A program made the translations under genes and the position numbers. The notes beneath the pieces are model-generated. The model saw only the letters and a program-made list of their open reading frames with translations, had not been told where the DNA came from and made no database searches. Shown one piece after another: positions 1 to 12,504 of a DNA stretch of 64,000 nucleotides (position 1 is its first letter; each line of letters starts with the position of its first letter). Source of the DNA: Channallabes apus (lineage: Eukaryota; Chordata; Actinopteri; Siluriformes; Clariidae); NCBI GenBank assembly GCA_030522415.1, contig CM060104.1:21934325-21998324 (forward strand), given 5' to 3'.

Positions 1-128
1 GTGAACTCTTTTACATTTTGTCAGGTCAGAAGCTGAAAGTGAGTTCAGAATTACTGTAGATGTGACAAATCTACACAATCTATACCGTATCATGAAGGTT
101 ATCAAAACCCCAAAAATGTTGTTCAAAG

Positions 129-151
129 TTTTTTTTTTTTTTTTTTTTTTT
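129..151. repeat. Poly(T) tract
   Basis: Uninterrupted T run of about 23, possibly the reversed poly(A) tail of an old retroposon. Confidence 0.8.
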
Positions 152-431
152 AAATCTTAATGTACCATGGAGCACGGTTAAATATATTGTTAAACAAAAG
201 GAAGGAATATGTCACAGGCACAATAGAGCCTCAAGGAGGCCATCTATAAAAGTGGCTGATAGGGAGGGTGAGAAGACAACCCTGATGGAAGTGCAGAGAT
301 GCACATCTTAGATGGAAGAGGCTGATGACAGAGTACCTATAGTGTAGCCCAGGCACTACACAAAACTACAAAACTGGGCTTTATATACAAATGGCAAGAA
401 GAAAAAAAAGCCATATGAAAGCCTGTTTTAT

Positions 432-468
432 ATATTTACAAGTGTGTGTGTGTTGGGGGGGGGGGGGG
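432..468. repeat. (TG)n followed by a 14-base G run
   Basis: Short TG repeat, then about 14 consecutive G. Confidence 0.85.
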
Positions 469-499
469 ATAAAACCTCTCTCATCTGATTATCCTAAAA

Positions 500-720
500 A
501 CCTTTCTTTTTTTTCTTTTTGGCCTTAGCACAAAGTGCCACTTTAAGCAAGAACTCAACAATGCTTTTAACTCTGATAAGAGCACCCCTATAGTGAAGCA
601 TGCTGGTGGTAGGATTAAGTTATGCGGCTGCTTGTCATCATCATCAGGGACCGGGAGACTTCTCAGGGTTGAGCAGGTGGATGGAGACAAAAACCAGGAA
701 ACAGGACAAGCAGAAGTGTA
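500..720 (+). mobile_element. Decayed Tc1-type transposase fragment
   Basis: In one frame the sequence around 590-690 reads like VKHAGG, then GTGRLLRV, matching the VKHGGGS...GTGRL stretch common to Tc1-type transposases. No ends or target duplication were seen. The rest of 1-2672 shows only homopolymer and simple repeats. Confidence 0.5.
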
Positions 721-1430
721 TTGTCATTGCTACTCTAGAGTGATCTGAAACCCATGTCTCAGCGTAAGAAGCTGGCGTTCAGCCGTGGCCCTTATCCAGA
801 GTGCCTCAAGAGCTTGAGCTGTTTTGCCCTGAAAAAATATAAAATCTTAAATGAGACTTTTAACAAGCTCTTATATTCATGAGTGGATTGCTAATAACAG
901 GAATGAATCTTCGGACAGCGTTAAGGCAACACAGTTTAACCTGAAATACAAGCCATACACATGTATGTTACACCGAGCGTGCACAGACTGAACCATGTAT
1001 CCGCAACAAAAACAAGAAACGGGGTTCATGACAAGGACTAAAACAAGTTTTATTCATAAATCATAATTATATCGATTCAAGCCTTATTGACTCCTATAAC
1101 CAGACATCAGAAAGCACTTCAGTCTGTACAGCACATTTCATACATACAAATGACAGTCAGGTAAAAAATAAATACATCTGCGATATGAGAGATGGTCCGT
1201 GACCCAGCAGACCTTTCTGTCTAGCAATGCCCCTGGCTAGAATACAGCTGTGCAAACCAGATTCAGACATCCCGCCTCCAGCCAAAGGTGGGTAAAAAAT
1301 GTTTGTATAGTTCAGATTTTATAATATTTCAGGGGGGAAAAGGAATCAAGTTTTGGCTTATTAATAAACAGTACGTGACCCTTTTACATATAACTATAAT
1401 CCTCATTTATCAGCTTCAGATTGCTATTCG

Positions 1431-1463
1431 TATAATAATAATAATTATTATTATTATTATTAG
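1431..1463. repeat. (AAT)n/(ATT)n microsatellite
   Basis: Trinucleotide repeat that switches from AAT to ATT phase, forming a short palindrome. Confidence 0.85.
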
Positions 1464-3157
1464 TCACCCAGAGCTTGATTGAGTCCCAGAATGCATCAAC
1501 CTGGTGATAAAAACATCACTCTGCTGTCAAAGGAGAGATAATTGCTTCGTGTCTGCTTTATTATTTGATTATAACACGCAGCTCAGCAGAACGTGAGATG
1601 CCGCGTCGCGGCCGTATTACATGAACACGTTGCAGGGCCGAAGGAAATTAAGGCCTGCTGTGATGTAGACTAGGAAAAGCATTAAAGAAATAAAAGTGAA
1701 CACTAAATACCAACTCCAAACAGAGATCCCAGAGCGAGTCAGTTAGCCTGAGAACCTGAAGCACAGGGTCCCCCCCCTCCCCAGTATGCACTGTAACTGT
1801 AATAATAATAATATCACTCCTACTGCTCTGCAGTTGGACTGCCAGATTGAAGGGCAAGTGAGACTCTGATGTAGGTTTTCCAAATGGACTTTAATGTTCA
1901 ATAGCCGCGATGATAACATAGAACGCCGCACTTTTAATAGTTCGAGCTTGTGATGCAAAAATGGTGAAGGGTTTATTACAAAGGCATGTGACCCGACCAT
2001 TACAATCCAATTATTTTTCCCTTGTCCTCATTTTTCTCAGCATGCCATACTAGACTAGAAACCTGTCCCTGCTGTTATTTTCAGCTATTTATGTTCTCTA
2101 TAACATCTCAGGGCTTTTTGAAAAATCAATATACCTCATAAAACACTTCAACACTTTAAGATAAATCCTGCAGTATTCCTTTTTTAAAAATATTAATGTA
2201 TCGCTCGTGAATGTCTTCTGAAGGCTCGGTGTAGGTGCCTTTCGATAGATTTACAAAACTACGTTCACATTAGAAGCCATTGTTCAATTCTGATTGTTTG
2301 GTCGGATCATATTTACACGTCAGTACATTCATAACTAACTAATGTGACTTTTAATGTGGACACGTTTGTCCTCTGAAACAGAACTGGTACATCTTGGGTC
2401 ACATCATCTGGTTTAAAATGCATCATAGTTATTGTGCATTCATTAATTTTATACAATGTACAATAATATGCAATTATAGCAAAAAAACCCGAAAAACTCT
2501 CTGGATGATGGCGAGCAGTTAGTCGTCTCATTTTGCCTGTTTTAGCAGATATTCTTAGCATGGCTGATGGCGTCAGCGCTCGATGTGTGTGTGCAGAGGC
2601 AAAAAGTCCCACAAACTCTCTCAGATCTGCCCTTCTCATTCAAGTCACATGACCGTATATCTGATCTGTATCCAGAGGTGTCAAGTAACGAAGTACAAAT
2701 ACTTACATAATTTCTTACCCAAAATTTCTACTTAAGTAAGGTAGAAATTAAGTATCTATACGTTACTGGAGGAATTATTTTTCAGCCGACTTTTTACTTC
2801 TACTCCTTACATTTTCACGCAATTATCCGTACTTTCTACTCCTTACATTTTAAAAATAGCCTCGTTACTCCTGTTTTATTTCAGCTTGTCATTCAAAAAA
2901 AAAAAAAAAAAAAAACATCCGGATAAATCGCGCCATCCATATGGAGAGAATTTGATTGTGGTTGGATGAGAAGTATAAACATACCATTCCGACACCCTAT
3001 TTGTCGGAACGCGATCCATCGCACCTGCACATGACGTCACGTCACACACTCCAGCAAGGACGTTTGAATAAAATAGCATTTTCGGTTGATAAGGTTGTGA
3101 TAAGTAGACGAAGATGTCCGTGATAGAGACTCAAGATTCGAGCGAATCTTATATATA

Positions 3158-3397
3158 CAGTGGTGTGAAAAACTATTTGCCCCCCTCCTGATTTCTTATT
3201 CACACAGGGCCATGTAGATTTGGAGTTTTTTTCTCCCTTAATAAAGTAAACCTTCATTTAAAAACTGCATTTTGTGTTCAATTATGTTATCTTTGACTAA
3301 TAGTTAACGGTTTTTGACGAGCAGAAACATTTAAGTGTGACAAACATGCAAAAGAATAAGAAATCAGGAAGGGGGCAAATAGTTTTTCACACCACTG
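3158..3397. mobile_element. 240-bp Tc1 deletion derivative (MITE) nested in the hAT element
   Basis: It begins cagtggtgtgaaaaactatt, ends with the inverted copy, and has TA before and (TG) after. The outer sequence is nearly identical to both ends of the full element at 15083-16702, but everything between the left end (up to ttcttattc) and the right end (from acacagggcc) is gone. Confidence 0.9.
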
Positions 3398-3403
3398 TGT
3401 GTG

Positions 3404-3407
<4 letters not shown>

Positions 3408-3482
<75 letters not shown>
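3408..3482. repeat. (TA)n microsatellite
   Basis: About 75 bp of AT dinucleotides directly beside the nested MITE. Confidence 0.95.
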
Positions 3483-3486
<4 letters not shown>

Positions 3487-4138
3487 ATTAATCACTTGGA
3501 TCACTTCATTCTGACAGCGCTAATGTTTATTGTAGACAACCATACAGTGGTAATTGTTACTAAGCCTGCCCTGGTTACACTAATTTTCTTGTATGTTGCC
3601 CTCACAGATTCCTGCAGCTAAGCTTGGATGTACATTTACATTCCAATAAATGTTACTAATGACACGCCTCTGAAGTTTGACTTTTTGCACCTTTAAAATA
3701 CTTATCTAGGCAACAAAAATACATATATAGGCAACTAGTTATCATATCTTCTTCTCCATAAATCATGTTAATGCTCAGTAGTACACATATATGGTTCTTT
3801 AATGTGCATTGGACTAAAATGCATTCTTTTTCAATTGCCATATACAGTATCCCAAATCACTATGGCCGTTAAAAAATACAACAAAAAACAACACATTTTA
3901 CTTTTTTTATGAGGTGTTAGTGTACAGTAGTATATAGACCCGTGGCACAGCCTTTTATCCTTAATGCTTTTATGTTACTTTTACTTTTATACTTTAAGTA
4001 GTTTTGAAACCAGTACTTTTACACTTTTACTTGTGTAAAAACCTTGAGTTGATACTTCAACTTTTAAAGAAGTCTTTTTAAACCCTAGTATCTATACTTC
4101 TACTCAAGTAATGAATGTGAATACTTTTGACACCACTG

Positions 4139-6082
4139 TCTGTATCCTATCTACAGTAGGACCTTGTGCGAAAGTGACTAAGATCCAATAAAAAAAAGAA
4201 AATCTGTCACACAGATTTGTGTGACAGTCCTCAAAAATCAGCTCCGTCAAATCGAGTCACTTTAGGCAGGTAATGCGAACGTAGCCGAGACGACGCAACC
4301 CGTTTGATTCCTGAACGCATCATTCCAAACACTCGACGATCGCATTTGAGGCGATGATGCAGTCAGTGATGCTGTCAGTGATCCCGGGAGAGTAACCACG
4401 GATTTACAATCTGCTTTAAACATTAATCACACATCGTCTTCTCATCATTAGAGCTTGTAATTTCTAGGTTTTTTCCCTCCGCCTCTTCAAGCCCTCAGGA
4501 CATTAAAAGATTTACAGTCGAAAACACAGTAGCACAGTGTGCATTTCTTTCTGAATAATAGGCAATCGGAGTCTTACAATAAGCCCATATCTGTCTGAAG
4601 TGGTTCTGTGTATAGATTAGTTAAGGTCTTAATGCTTTCAGGGTTTTGTGGCTTTTCTGCATCCTTTCATCAGACCCTATTTAAAAGGGTAGATCTGTGT
4701 ATTTACACTAATCAAAATAGTCTGCGGTTGCGCTTCTTTTGTATTGGGATGATTTTGTTTATTTGAAAACTATCATAAAACATTGATAAAATACAGTACA
4801 TGTGCAAATTTCAAATCCTCTTGCTGTGTCATAAGAGTCCATGAAGATGGACTGTGACTTGCAAAACTATTTACCCCCCCTTGAATTAAACCTTTGTTTT
4901 TCTTTATTTGTTTCAACCATACTTTTGTGCTTTAATGTAGCATAAATTCAAGAGAGGTCAAATAAGACAAATATTTTTATATTTTTTCATATTATTTTAA
5001 GTATGACCATGGTCATAGTTTTTCAATTAGAGGAACTGTTGATAGAATTAGAAACTGAACGGCAGTAATTTGGACGCATCCCAAAGAGAATGTCTATGTA
5101 ACCCCTTGGATTGATCCCAAGGTTTTTATTTATTTATTTATTTATCTGTATTTGCTCTTGCTAGATTTTGTCGAGTGTGACTACGGTCCCTGGCCCACCA
5201 CGGTCTTAATGACATTTTGACCAGGTCGCTAATGTTTTCAAGGTCCAGATAATTTTTTCTGCTCCTAACCCCCTCACCGTCTCTTGTGACAATCGAAAGA
5301 TCCACCTAAAGCCATTACCATGCTGTTAAACTAAACAAGTTGGCCCTTAAAACCTTAAAACTGAGCTGCTTTATCATCTCACTCACGGTATTTTGCTGCA
5401 GTCAGCCTCTCACTAAGAGGCACATGGAGCGTGTAATTAAAACACGCCAGTGGGAAGTCAGACCTTAATGGGATAATGAGACGTGCAGATCCGCTGCAAT
5501 AATTAAATTGGAGAAAGGAGGATGACAGAGGGAGCTCCACAGGTTGACGGCTGTTCTTGTAAAGTTTGCCGGGCTGTAAGGAAACCCACCTGACTCCCCC
5601 GTGCATACAGTATCATATTGCAGCAGTGAAGCGGAAATCAAATAAAGGAGTAAAATAAAGTTCCTTCGTTAATCAAGGAAATAAAGCGATATGCTTATCA
5701 CACACAATTCTCAAGCCCCGTTAAATAAGAGCATCCAAGAATTCTGAGCAGTGTCTCAAGACACCAAAGTAATATGCTCTTTTATAGTCGTTACCATTCC
5801 TGCATGTCGGTCAAATTGTCACATCTAGTGTGCTAGTTTGTTAATGATGCCTACTTCTGAGGATTGACACACACATAAACTCTTGGAAAGCAGTGCTGTT
5901 ATTTAAAAGGACTTTGAAGGCAATTTAATGTAATTACAGTTGGCGAGTAGAGAGTCTGTGTGTATGTGGCACATTTAAAGATTAAAGGTCAGATTTTACT
6001 TTTTACTTTGTGTTCTTAGCACTGGTTTAGTGGCATTGTTTCATATTTCCTAATGTAGTAGGAGCCTCATACTACAGTCACC
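4139..6082. other. No gene seen
   Basis: AT-rich flank or intron. A stretch near 4858-4990 resembles a Tc1-type terminal repeat (gcaaaactatttacccccc), and 5128-5148 is (ATTT)n. Nothing else is recognised. Confidence 0.4.
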
Positions 6083-6090
6083 TTAGAGCA

Positions 6091-6250
6091 ATGCTTCTTA
6101 ACCCTGGTCTTGGAGGACCACCTGCCCTGCAGATTCAAGTGTTTTTCATGCACTTCTACTCAAAAAAGGCTGCTAATTAACTAATTAGTCAAATCAGGTG
6201 TGCTAGGAGGGGTAGGGTGTCTTCCAGGAGCAGGGTTAAGAACATTTGCC
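6091..6250. mobile_element. 160-bp palindromic hAT-like MITE
   Basis: The left arm (cttcttaaccctggtcttgg) and the right arm (aggagcagggttaagaac) are inverted copies. The flanks ttagagca (6083-6090) and ctagagca (6251-6258) form an 8-bp target duplication with one change. No coding capacity. Confidence 0.75.
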
Positions 6251-6723
6251 CTAGAGCAGTACTCACATATCCAGTCACTTCTACTAGAGTACATCAGCAC
6301 CAAAGCAGAGGTTCACCTCATAACCAGCTAAAAATTGGTTGTCGTAGTGAGGTTAATGTTTAAATTTTTTTGCAGTATTGGATTTCAGAACTTGCTACAT
6401 CAGTTATTTATTAGTGGGTTCCTTTAGTTCTTATAGTATTATTCGAGGGCGCAAATCCTGTACTCGAGTTAAAGTAGAGATAATCTAGATCAAATGTTAA
6501 GAATCTCTCTCTCTCTCTCTGTGTCTTTCTCTCTGCTTCTCGACTGTAAACATGCTGTTTTTGTCACTGTCTGCAACCAGCTCCTCTTCTGATTTGAAAC
6601 ACCTGTGCGGTTATTAAGAGTGCCACAAGGGAACCGAATTATGTATAATTGCCATCCGACAAAAATTGCCACTTCAAATATTACACACCACTGTGGTTAT
6701 GTAATACAACGACATGCAGTATT

Positions 6724-7309
6724 GCAATGAAGTAAATGTACAGATTTTTGTTTTAGGATGTATTGGAGTAAAAGTATAAAGTATATGAATTATAAAATCT
6801 TCATTTTAAACTACTCAAGTAAAGTATATACAGTACTGTGCAAAAGTCTTACTATATTTCTTTCTTTACAGCCATGCATATATTCTCCTGTAATGTTATT
6901 TATTTATTAATTTTTAAGTTATAAATGGAAATACTGAATGATTTTGAACATAATTATGTAGACCTGATAAACATGTATAACAAAATTGGTACAGCATATA
7001 ATATGGTGCCTAAGACGCAATGAAGTAAATGTACAGATTTTTGTTTTAGGATGTATTGGAGTAAAAGTATAAAGTATATGAATTATAAAATCTTCATTTT
7101 AAACTACTCAAGTAAAGTATATACAGTACTGTGCAAAAGTCTTACTATATTTCTTTCTTTACAGCCATGCATATATTCTCCTGTAATGTTATTTATTTAT
7201 TAATTTTTAAGTTATAAATGGAAATACTGAATGATTTTGAACATAATTATGTAGACCTGATAAACATGTATAACAAAATTGGTACAGCATATAATATGGT
7301 GCCTAAGAC
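6724..7309. repeat. Perfect 293-bp tandem duplication
   Basis: 6724-7016 and 7017-7309 read the same base for base as far as I can follow. Each unit holds about 107 bp of flank plus most of a small inverted-repeat element. Confidence 0.9.
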
Positions 7310-7324
7310 GTTTGCACAGTACTG
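7124..7324. mobile_element. 201-bp MITE with cagtactgtgcaaaagtctt ends
   Basis: It begins cagtactgtgcaaaagtctt after TA and ends with the inverted form (aagacgtttgcacagtactg). The upstream duplicate (6831-7016) lacks the right end. These ends resemble a Tc1 subfamily also seen at 37404. Confidence 0.7.
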
Positions 7325-8084
7325 AACATAGTACAGAAATGTGTACATACTGTAAGTACAGTGATGAAGTAAAGTTACTTAGTTATCTACCATCTCTAGT
7401 CTTTATGGCTACTTAAATGTGTTGAATCCAAACCTTAGCAATTCAAAACAAGTAGGCTGTCTTTGCAAAGTCTTCTTTTTGTGCAAGTGGAAATTTATAA
7501 AAGCCTCAAGTGCACCAACTGATATAATATTATTGTTGTATACATTTAAATTATTAGCCGAATATTGAAGTAGTTTTGATTAGGATAATTAATGCAACTA
7601 TTCTAGTGTCAGTGGACTTTATTTTATTTTTTAAGACATCTCTGGCTGCAGTGAAGTTTGAGAGCTCCTGATCTGTTTTACTAAATAGAAGGCCATGTTG
7701 GTGTAGGTTTAAAGCTTTGGGCTGCTGATCTTCTCTGGCTGCTGCTTGGCAGTTTTGAGTTTCTCATCACTCAAAGTGTGGACTTTTTTTATTTTATATA
7801 AATCCCTACAGAAGTGATTCACAGGCCTAAGTTATTAGTGTACGGCTCATTGAGCTCTGAGCCTTCCCGCATTGAATTTCTTAGATTTGCTTCACTTTTC
7901 TAATAGCAAGCCAAGCTAATGACATACAGAACTCACAGCGTGCTGCTATGGATGTTCTGGGTTTCTTTCTTTTTTTTTTCTGGGAAATCTGCAGTTTTGT
8001 TAAAGGCGTTGGAATGAAAGTATTATTTTGCCATTTGCTTAATAATTGAACTTAACAATGAAATATTTAGTTACAACTACTACA

Positions 8085-8700
8085 TACAGTACTTTGAATA
8101 AGTATTTACCCTCATTGAACTCTTCTTCATTTTGTAGAGTTGCAATACGGAACAGAATTTAACTATAGTCTCTGTCTGTAGTAAATAAATCTGTAGTGAA
8201 TAATACTGAAGCAGAAACCAAGCACTCAAAGTAGTCTGCAAAACAAATTATAATTGAAAAACTAAACGTTTCTGATTTCTTAATCACTCATTGCTGTTAA
8301 AGCCCTTAATTAGTCTTATAATTTGCTGAATAGAGTTTACTCGTATAGTAAAAAGGTCATGTGATCTCAATATTAATACAACCGTTCCTCTGAGTTTCTT
8401 ATAGTCAGTCACTAAATAAACCAAACCAGAACATATTGTATAGTGATGACTCTCTATAGAGGAAGATGTCAAATAAAACTCGGTGATTGTGTATGGAGGA
8501 TAATATACAGGTAAGCAAAAATAGAAAAACGGCCAAGAGTAATTTTTATCATGATGCTTCCACCATCATGCTTTACTACAAAGATGTTTTGTGTTCTTAG
8601 GGCAACAAAGCAGTGCCTGGATTTCGCTATGAATTCAAGTTTTTGTATCTGGTTTAAAGTTATTTTCCGACAGAGAGGTTTTTCCAAATATTTGCAGTGT
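8085..8700 (-). mobile_element. Decayed Tc1-type element
   Basis: The left part (gaataagtatttaccctcattgaa...) resembles a Tc1 terminal repeat. The minus-strand frame near 8530-8590 reads LRTQNIFVVKHDGGSIMIKI, like the VKHGGGS motif. Borders are uncertain. Confidence 0.45.
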
Positions 8701-8744
8701 CTCTAACGTACCTTTGGGCAAACTCCAGGGATGACTCTGGTGGT

Positions 8745-8968
8745 GACAGTGATAGCTCATTGTGATAAAACTCTGAGTTACTGATTGGAAGGTCGGCAGT
8801 TCAAGCCCCAGCTCAACCTCCACCAGACTGCTGCTTTTGAGCCCTTTGAGCCTCATGCTCATCCCAGTGTCATAGCTGACCCTGTGCTCTGACCCTGACT
8901 GCCTAACAAGCTGGGATATGTGAAGAAAGAATTTCACTGTGTAATGTATATGTGTCAAATAAAGTCTT
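8745..8968 (+). mobile_element. tRNA-derived SINE, catfish type
   Basis: A tRNA-like head with box B (gcagttcaagccccag), a middle ending gctgaccctgtgctctgacc, and a tail gtgtcaaataaagtctta. This arrangement is a SINE I associate with catfish; the family name was not searched. Confidence 0.65.
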
Positions 8969-8984
8969 AACTTGTACATATTTA

Positions 8985-9356
8985 TATCAGCCATAACATT
9001 ACAAGGCAAAACATTAAGCCCATTACGGTGTAGGTGCCTTTAGTGCTGTCGGGCAGCTTTGGCCCTTTAGGGCAAGACCTCTGGTGGTGTGCTGTGATGT
9101 ATGGTACAAGGATGTTGGCAATGGATCCTTTGGTTGCTGTGGCTTGTATCTCACGGGCACTCGATCCGATTGGGATCTGAAGAATTTGGAGGCCGGGTTG
9201 GCAATTTTAGCAATTTGTTCTGCATTTGCTTTTCTGCGAAATTGGACCAGATGGGCTGGCCTTTGGAGCAGACATGGGTGAGACTTGGGTGCCGTGATCC
9301 TGTCACCAGTAACTGATAATCAAAGATAATGTGTTAATGTTATGGCTGATTGATGT
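8985..9356. mobile_element. About 370-bp inverted-repeat element
   Basis: The ends atcagccataacatta and taatgttatggctgat are exact inverted copies. The interior gatctgaagaatttggaggcc also occurs in the relic at 51697-52020, so the two belong to one family. Confidence 0.7.
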
Positions 9357-9361
9357 ATATA

Positions 9362-10139
9362 CAGTGAGTGCCAAAAGTACTGGAACAACTGTGAAATACA
9401 ATGTTTTAATTACATTTATTTATTTTTATATAATGGTGGGAATAATTTGTTATTTTATGCAGTGAAGTTGCTATACAACAGTCAATATTTAGTATGATGT
9501 CCTTTATTCTTCAAAACTTGCTGGATCCAACTGGGTATGGAGTCAAAAATATGTCACTAGCTGAATCCATGCCTGCTTGATCACATCCTGAAGATCATGT
9601 AAAGAACATGGTTTCACCGTTGTTGATCTTTTTTCTATTGGGTTTAGGTTTGAGATGACCCGAGCCATGGCTCCAGAAATTGAACACCATTGTCGCACAG
9701 CCTGTTTTTTAGTTCATTAGCACAACTCTCAGCCAGATAGACTACTTATTAGTGAAATCAGCTGTTTTGTGTAGAACTATAATAAGTTTGGAGTGTGACT
9801 GTTTGTGGACAGGTGTCTTTTATACTGATAACAGGTGCCATTAATATAGGTAACGAGTGGAGGACAGATGAGCCTCTTAAAGAAGAAGTTACAGGTCTGT
9901 GAGAGACAGAAATCTTGCTTGTTTGTACTGTAGGTGACCAAATACTTATTTCCCTCCATAATTTGCAAATAAATTCTTTTAAAATCCTACAATGTTATTT
10001 TCTGGATTCTTTTTCTTATTTTAGTTGAGGTATACATAGTTGAGGTATACATATGATGAAAATTACAGGCCTCTCGCATCTTTTTAAGTGGGAGAACTTG
10101 CACAATTGGTGGCTGATTAATACTTTTTTGCCCCACTGC
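9362..10139 (-). mobile_element. Two decayed Tc1-type terminal segments
   Basis: 9362-9740 looks like one old Tc1-type end (gtgccaaaagtactggaaca). 9745-10139 is the terminal part of another family on the minus strand, ending tttttgccccactg. Transposase coding sequence is gone. Confidence 0.55.
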
Positions 10140-11800
10140 AGGTCTTTCCAAGTTGTAAGGGATTTAATGTTGTTCTGTAGAATGTAAAAAAAAAGGGGGG
10201 GGGGGGAGGGATATTATTTAATAATTTTATCCTGATTTATGCTTTTCCAGAAATCTGTCCTATTTGTTTTTTTGTTTTTGTTTTGATGCTGTTTATTTAG
10301 GTATATCCTTCAAAAAGCATTGATTGTACACTTGTACACAATTGAAACTTTTACATACCTTGATTTAGTATTATGGACTGATTTGTTGATTTATTAAAGT
10401 ATAATCCTAATTAAGTCAATTTCAGTGGAGAAATTCAAGGGGTTATTTGGTGAATACTTGCAAGGCACTATATTTATGAATGTACTTCCAAGTGCTAGAT
10501 TTCTGAATAAATTTTTGTGCATATTTTTAATGCCACTATTGTGCTTGGTCCTTCAATGCTGCCAGAGACTGGGTGTATCTACTGTAATTTTAGTAATGAT
10601 CCCTGACGGGATGTATTTAGGTGGCTGTAGTTTTGTTCTGCGAGGTTCTGCATTCTATCCACATGGCTTGACCCAAAAAGCAGTATTTACAATAGACCTA
10701 CTTGACACAGTTCATAAGAAAGTCCTAGCTACTGTATGATTATTATTTTCTTAAAGAAAAATGCCTTCCATCCCATTTACAAGAGAGCTGAAAAGAACTG
10801 CTGCATGCAGTCATGGTAAAGCTATACTTTAAAAAAGTAGAACAGAAGACAAGATGTAACCTTATAACACCTTTTTTTTTTTAAACTCATATTACAGGCG
10901 CATATTTTACCAGCTAGAGCACAATAAGGGTCCTATATCAAATGTAAATGTAACTCTTGTCAGTCAAAGGTAGTTTTTGCCATAATGACACCATTTTCAA
11001 CAGGTAATGGTTGCTATGCTGAGAGTGACCCTAACACGTATTACTTTTCCAATGCTAAAATCTATTCTAGAGTCATGTAGGCAGTGTTTGGTGTTGTCTT
11101 TTCACAGCTGAAGATTATTACTGCTTGTTCAGAAGCCGGCATGTGTTTGAATGACTTAATACCCACAATATTTGTTTGTGGACTCATCATTCCGATAAAG
11201 TAAACTGAGTCGGCTCATTGACGGCTGATTTTCATGTACAGTATGAGCAACTAAATCAGGACGTTAAGTAGCGTGTGGTAATGACCAGGCACTCTTGTGG
11301 TTGTTATCTTTTGGTTCTTGTGCTTTTTAATGTGATGTGTCAACTCTATTAAAAAATCAAAAAATTTTTTTTTAATTCTGTTGGCTTAGTGCCGCGCTGA
11401 AGCTTTTGCCATATGCTGATCAGCTCTTTTGGTCCCAGACCGAATGAACTTAAAGAGTCTTGCTGTAAAAAGCATACTTTATCGATCGTTTAAAACAGAC
11501 ACTTTTCCTGTCTTACTGAATTCACTGTGGCAAATGGCATATTTTTCAACATGATTAAGATGTAAATCTTGTAGCAGTCAGAGACGTCATGATTCTGGCA
11601 TGAACTGGCTTGACAAACTAAGAGGGAAGTTTCTTTTCTATATTTTTCTCAGGAGAGTTATGGCTACTGGATTGAATGTAGGTCATTTATTTTCCGATGG
11701 TTATTTATTGAGGCTTCTGCTGGAGTCCATTCTGAGGATGAATAAGTCATTCGACATTTTCTCTACTTAAATGAAACAGTCTTTTCTTCTGTCTCCACAG
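10140..11800. other. mrpl13: Presumed mrpl13 intron, no exon seen
   Basis: A/T-rich with homopolymers (A9-G11 at 10188-10210). A 104-codon open frame at 10425-10739 has no recognisable feature. Confidence 0.4.
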
Positions 11801-11825
11801 GCCAGAAGACTACAGAATGAAGTGA
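11801..11825 (+). CDS. mrpl13: mrpl13 last coding exon (mitochondrial ribosomal protein L13 C terminus)
   Basis: A good acceptor (cttttcttctgtctccacag) is followed by one base of a split codon, then PEDYRMK and a TGA stop. From memory, vertebrate MRPL13 ends WTPPEDYRL, so this is very likely its last exon; the split codon would be the Pro before PEDY. AATAAA follows 67 bp after the stop. MRPL13 is the convergent downstream neighbour of COL14A1 in vertebrates, as here. The identifiable protein is only seven residues, so synteny carries much of the weight. I searched the plus strand from 1 to 11800 by eye for HTGYPGG-, MLPKN- and EEIDAFP-type motifs and found no other exon. Confidence 0.75.
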
Positions 11826-11892
11826 CCTCATCACATCACAGACACATGTTTGATTGATTTATTATATTTTTTTCATACTCTTGTCTATATGA

Positions 11893-11898
11893 AATAAA
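11893..11898 (+). terminator. Poly(A) signal AATAAA for mrpl13
   Basis: AATAAA in the context gaaataaagtacc, 67 bp after the proposed mrpl13 stop and followed by T/G-rich sequence. It supports the exon as the true 3' end of a plus-strand gene. Confidence 0.65.
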
Positions 11899-12504
11899 GT
11901 ACCTATAAAATGTCTTGATTGTATTGCATATTGTTTACCAATGACAGAAACATTTCTTAAACTCCTAATATAATTTATTTATCGAGCCAGGTCATAAGGA
12001 ATGGCTTTCGGTTACCCTATTAAGCACGAAAAGTTAGTTTTAGAACAGTGATTTTGTTTCTGGCCAGTGCCTATGGCCACAAATGGCTTTCACAGTCCTC
12101 TGTGCAGCCTGCTGCCTGTCTGATCTGACTGTGGTTCAGTCCTAATTGACATCATATGTTTATGTGTGGTTCTTGTAATGCCACATTACCCTTTGAAGTG
12201 CAATAAAACTCTCAGAACAGCACGATGGTGATGGAAATGAAACACCCTTGTTTGCTGTCAGTCTGTGTCACGGGGGTTAGCGAGGTCCTGCTGCAGGGTT
12301 GAACTGCAATTGTGGAAATAGACACTTCAAATAATGGAAATACTATCTTAAAGGAGGACGTGTAAGTCTGGAGGACGTGTAAGTCTACAGGAGTCATCAA
12401 ACACATCTTTGATGTTTGTATTAATCAGAATTCCTGTGTCTGAGCTGACAGCTTATAGGCTTTTAAAAAGAAAACAGTACCAAAGAACAGACAAGACATC
12501 ATCA

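Larger units (their letters stand above)
2673..4138 (-). mobile_element. hAT-type DNA transposon, 1466 bp, with perfect 8-bp target duplication
   Basis: The ends are cagaggtgtcaagtaacg and the inverted counterpart ending ttgacaccactg. Both flanks carry the perfect 8-bp duplication tctgtatc (2665-2672 and 4139-4146), diagnostic of hAT insertion. The element at 49471-50115 shares both termini in the opposite orientation. An ATG at 3114 (MSVIETQDSSES) could be the start of a lost transposase; a deletion derivative of another transposon and an AT microsatellite now follow it. Confidence 0.85.

Noticed and set aside
290..345. Possible mrpl13 exon (ctgatggaagtgcagagatgc)
   Set aside because: A faint similarity to the MERLH region of MRPL13, but a stop follows at once and no splice sites fit.
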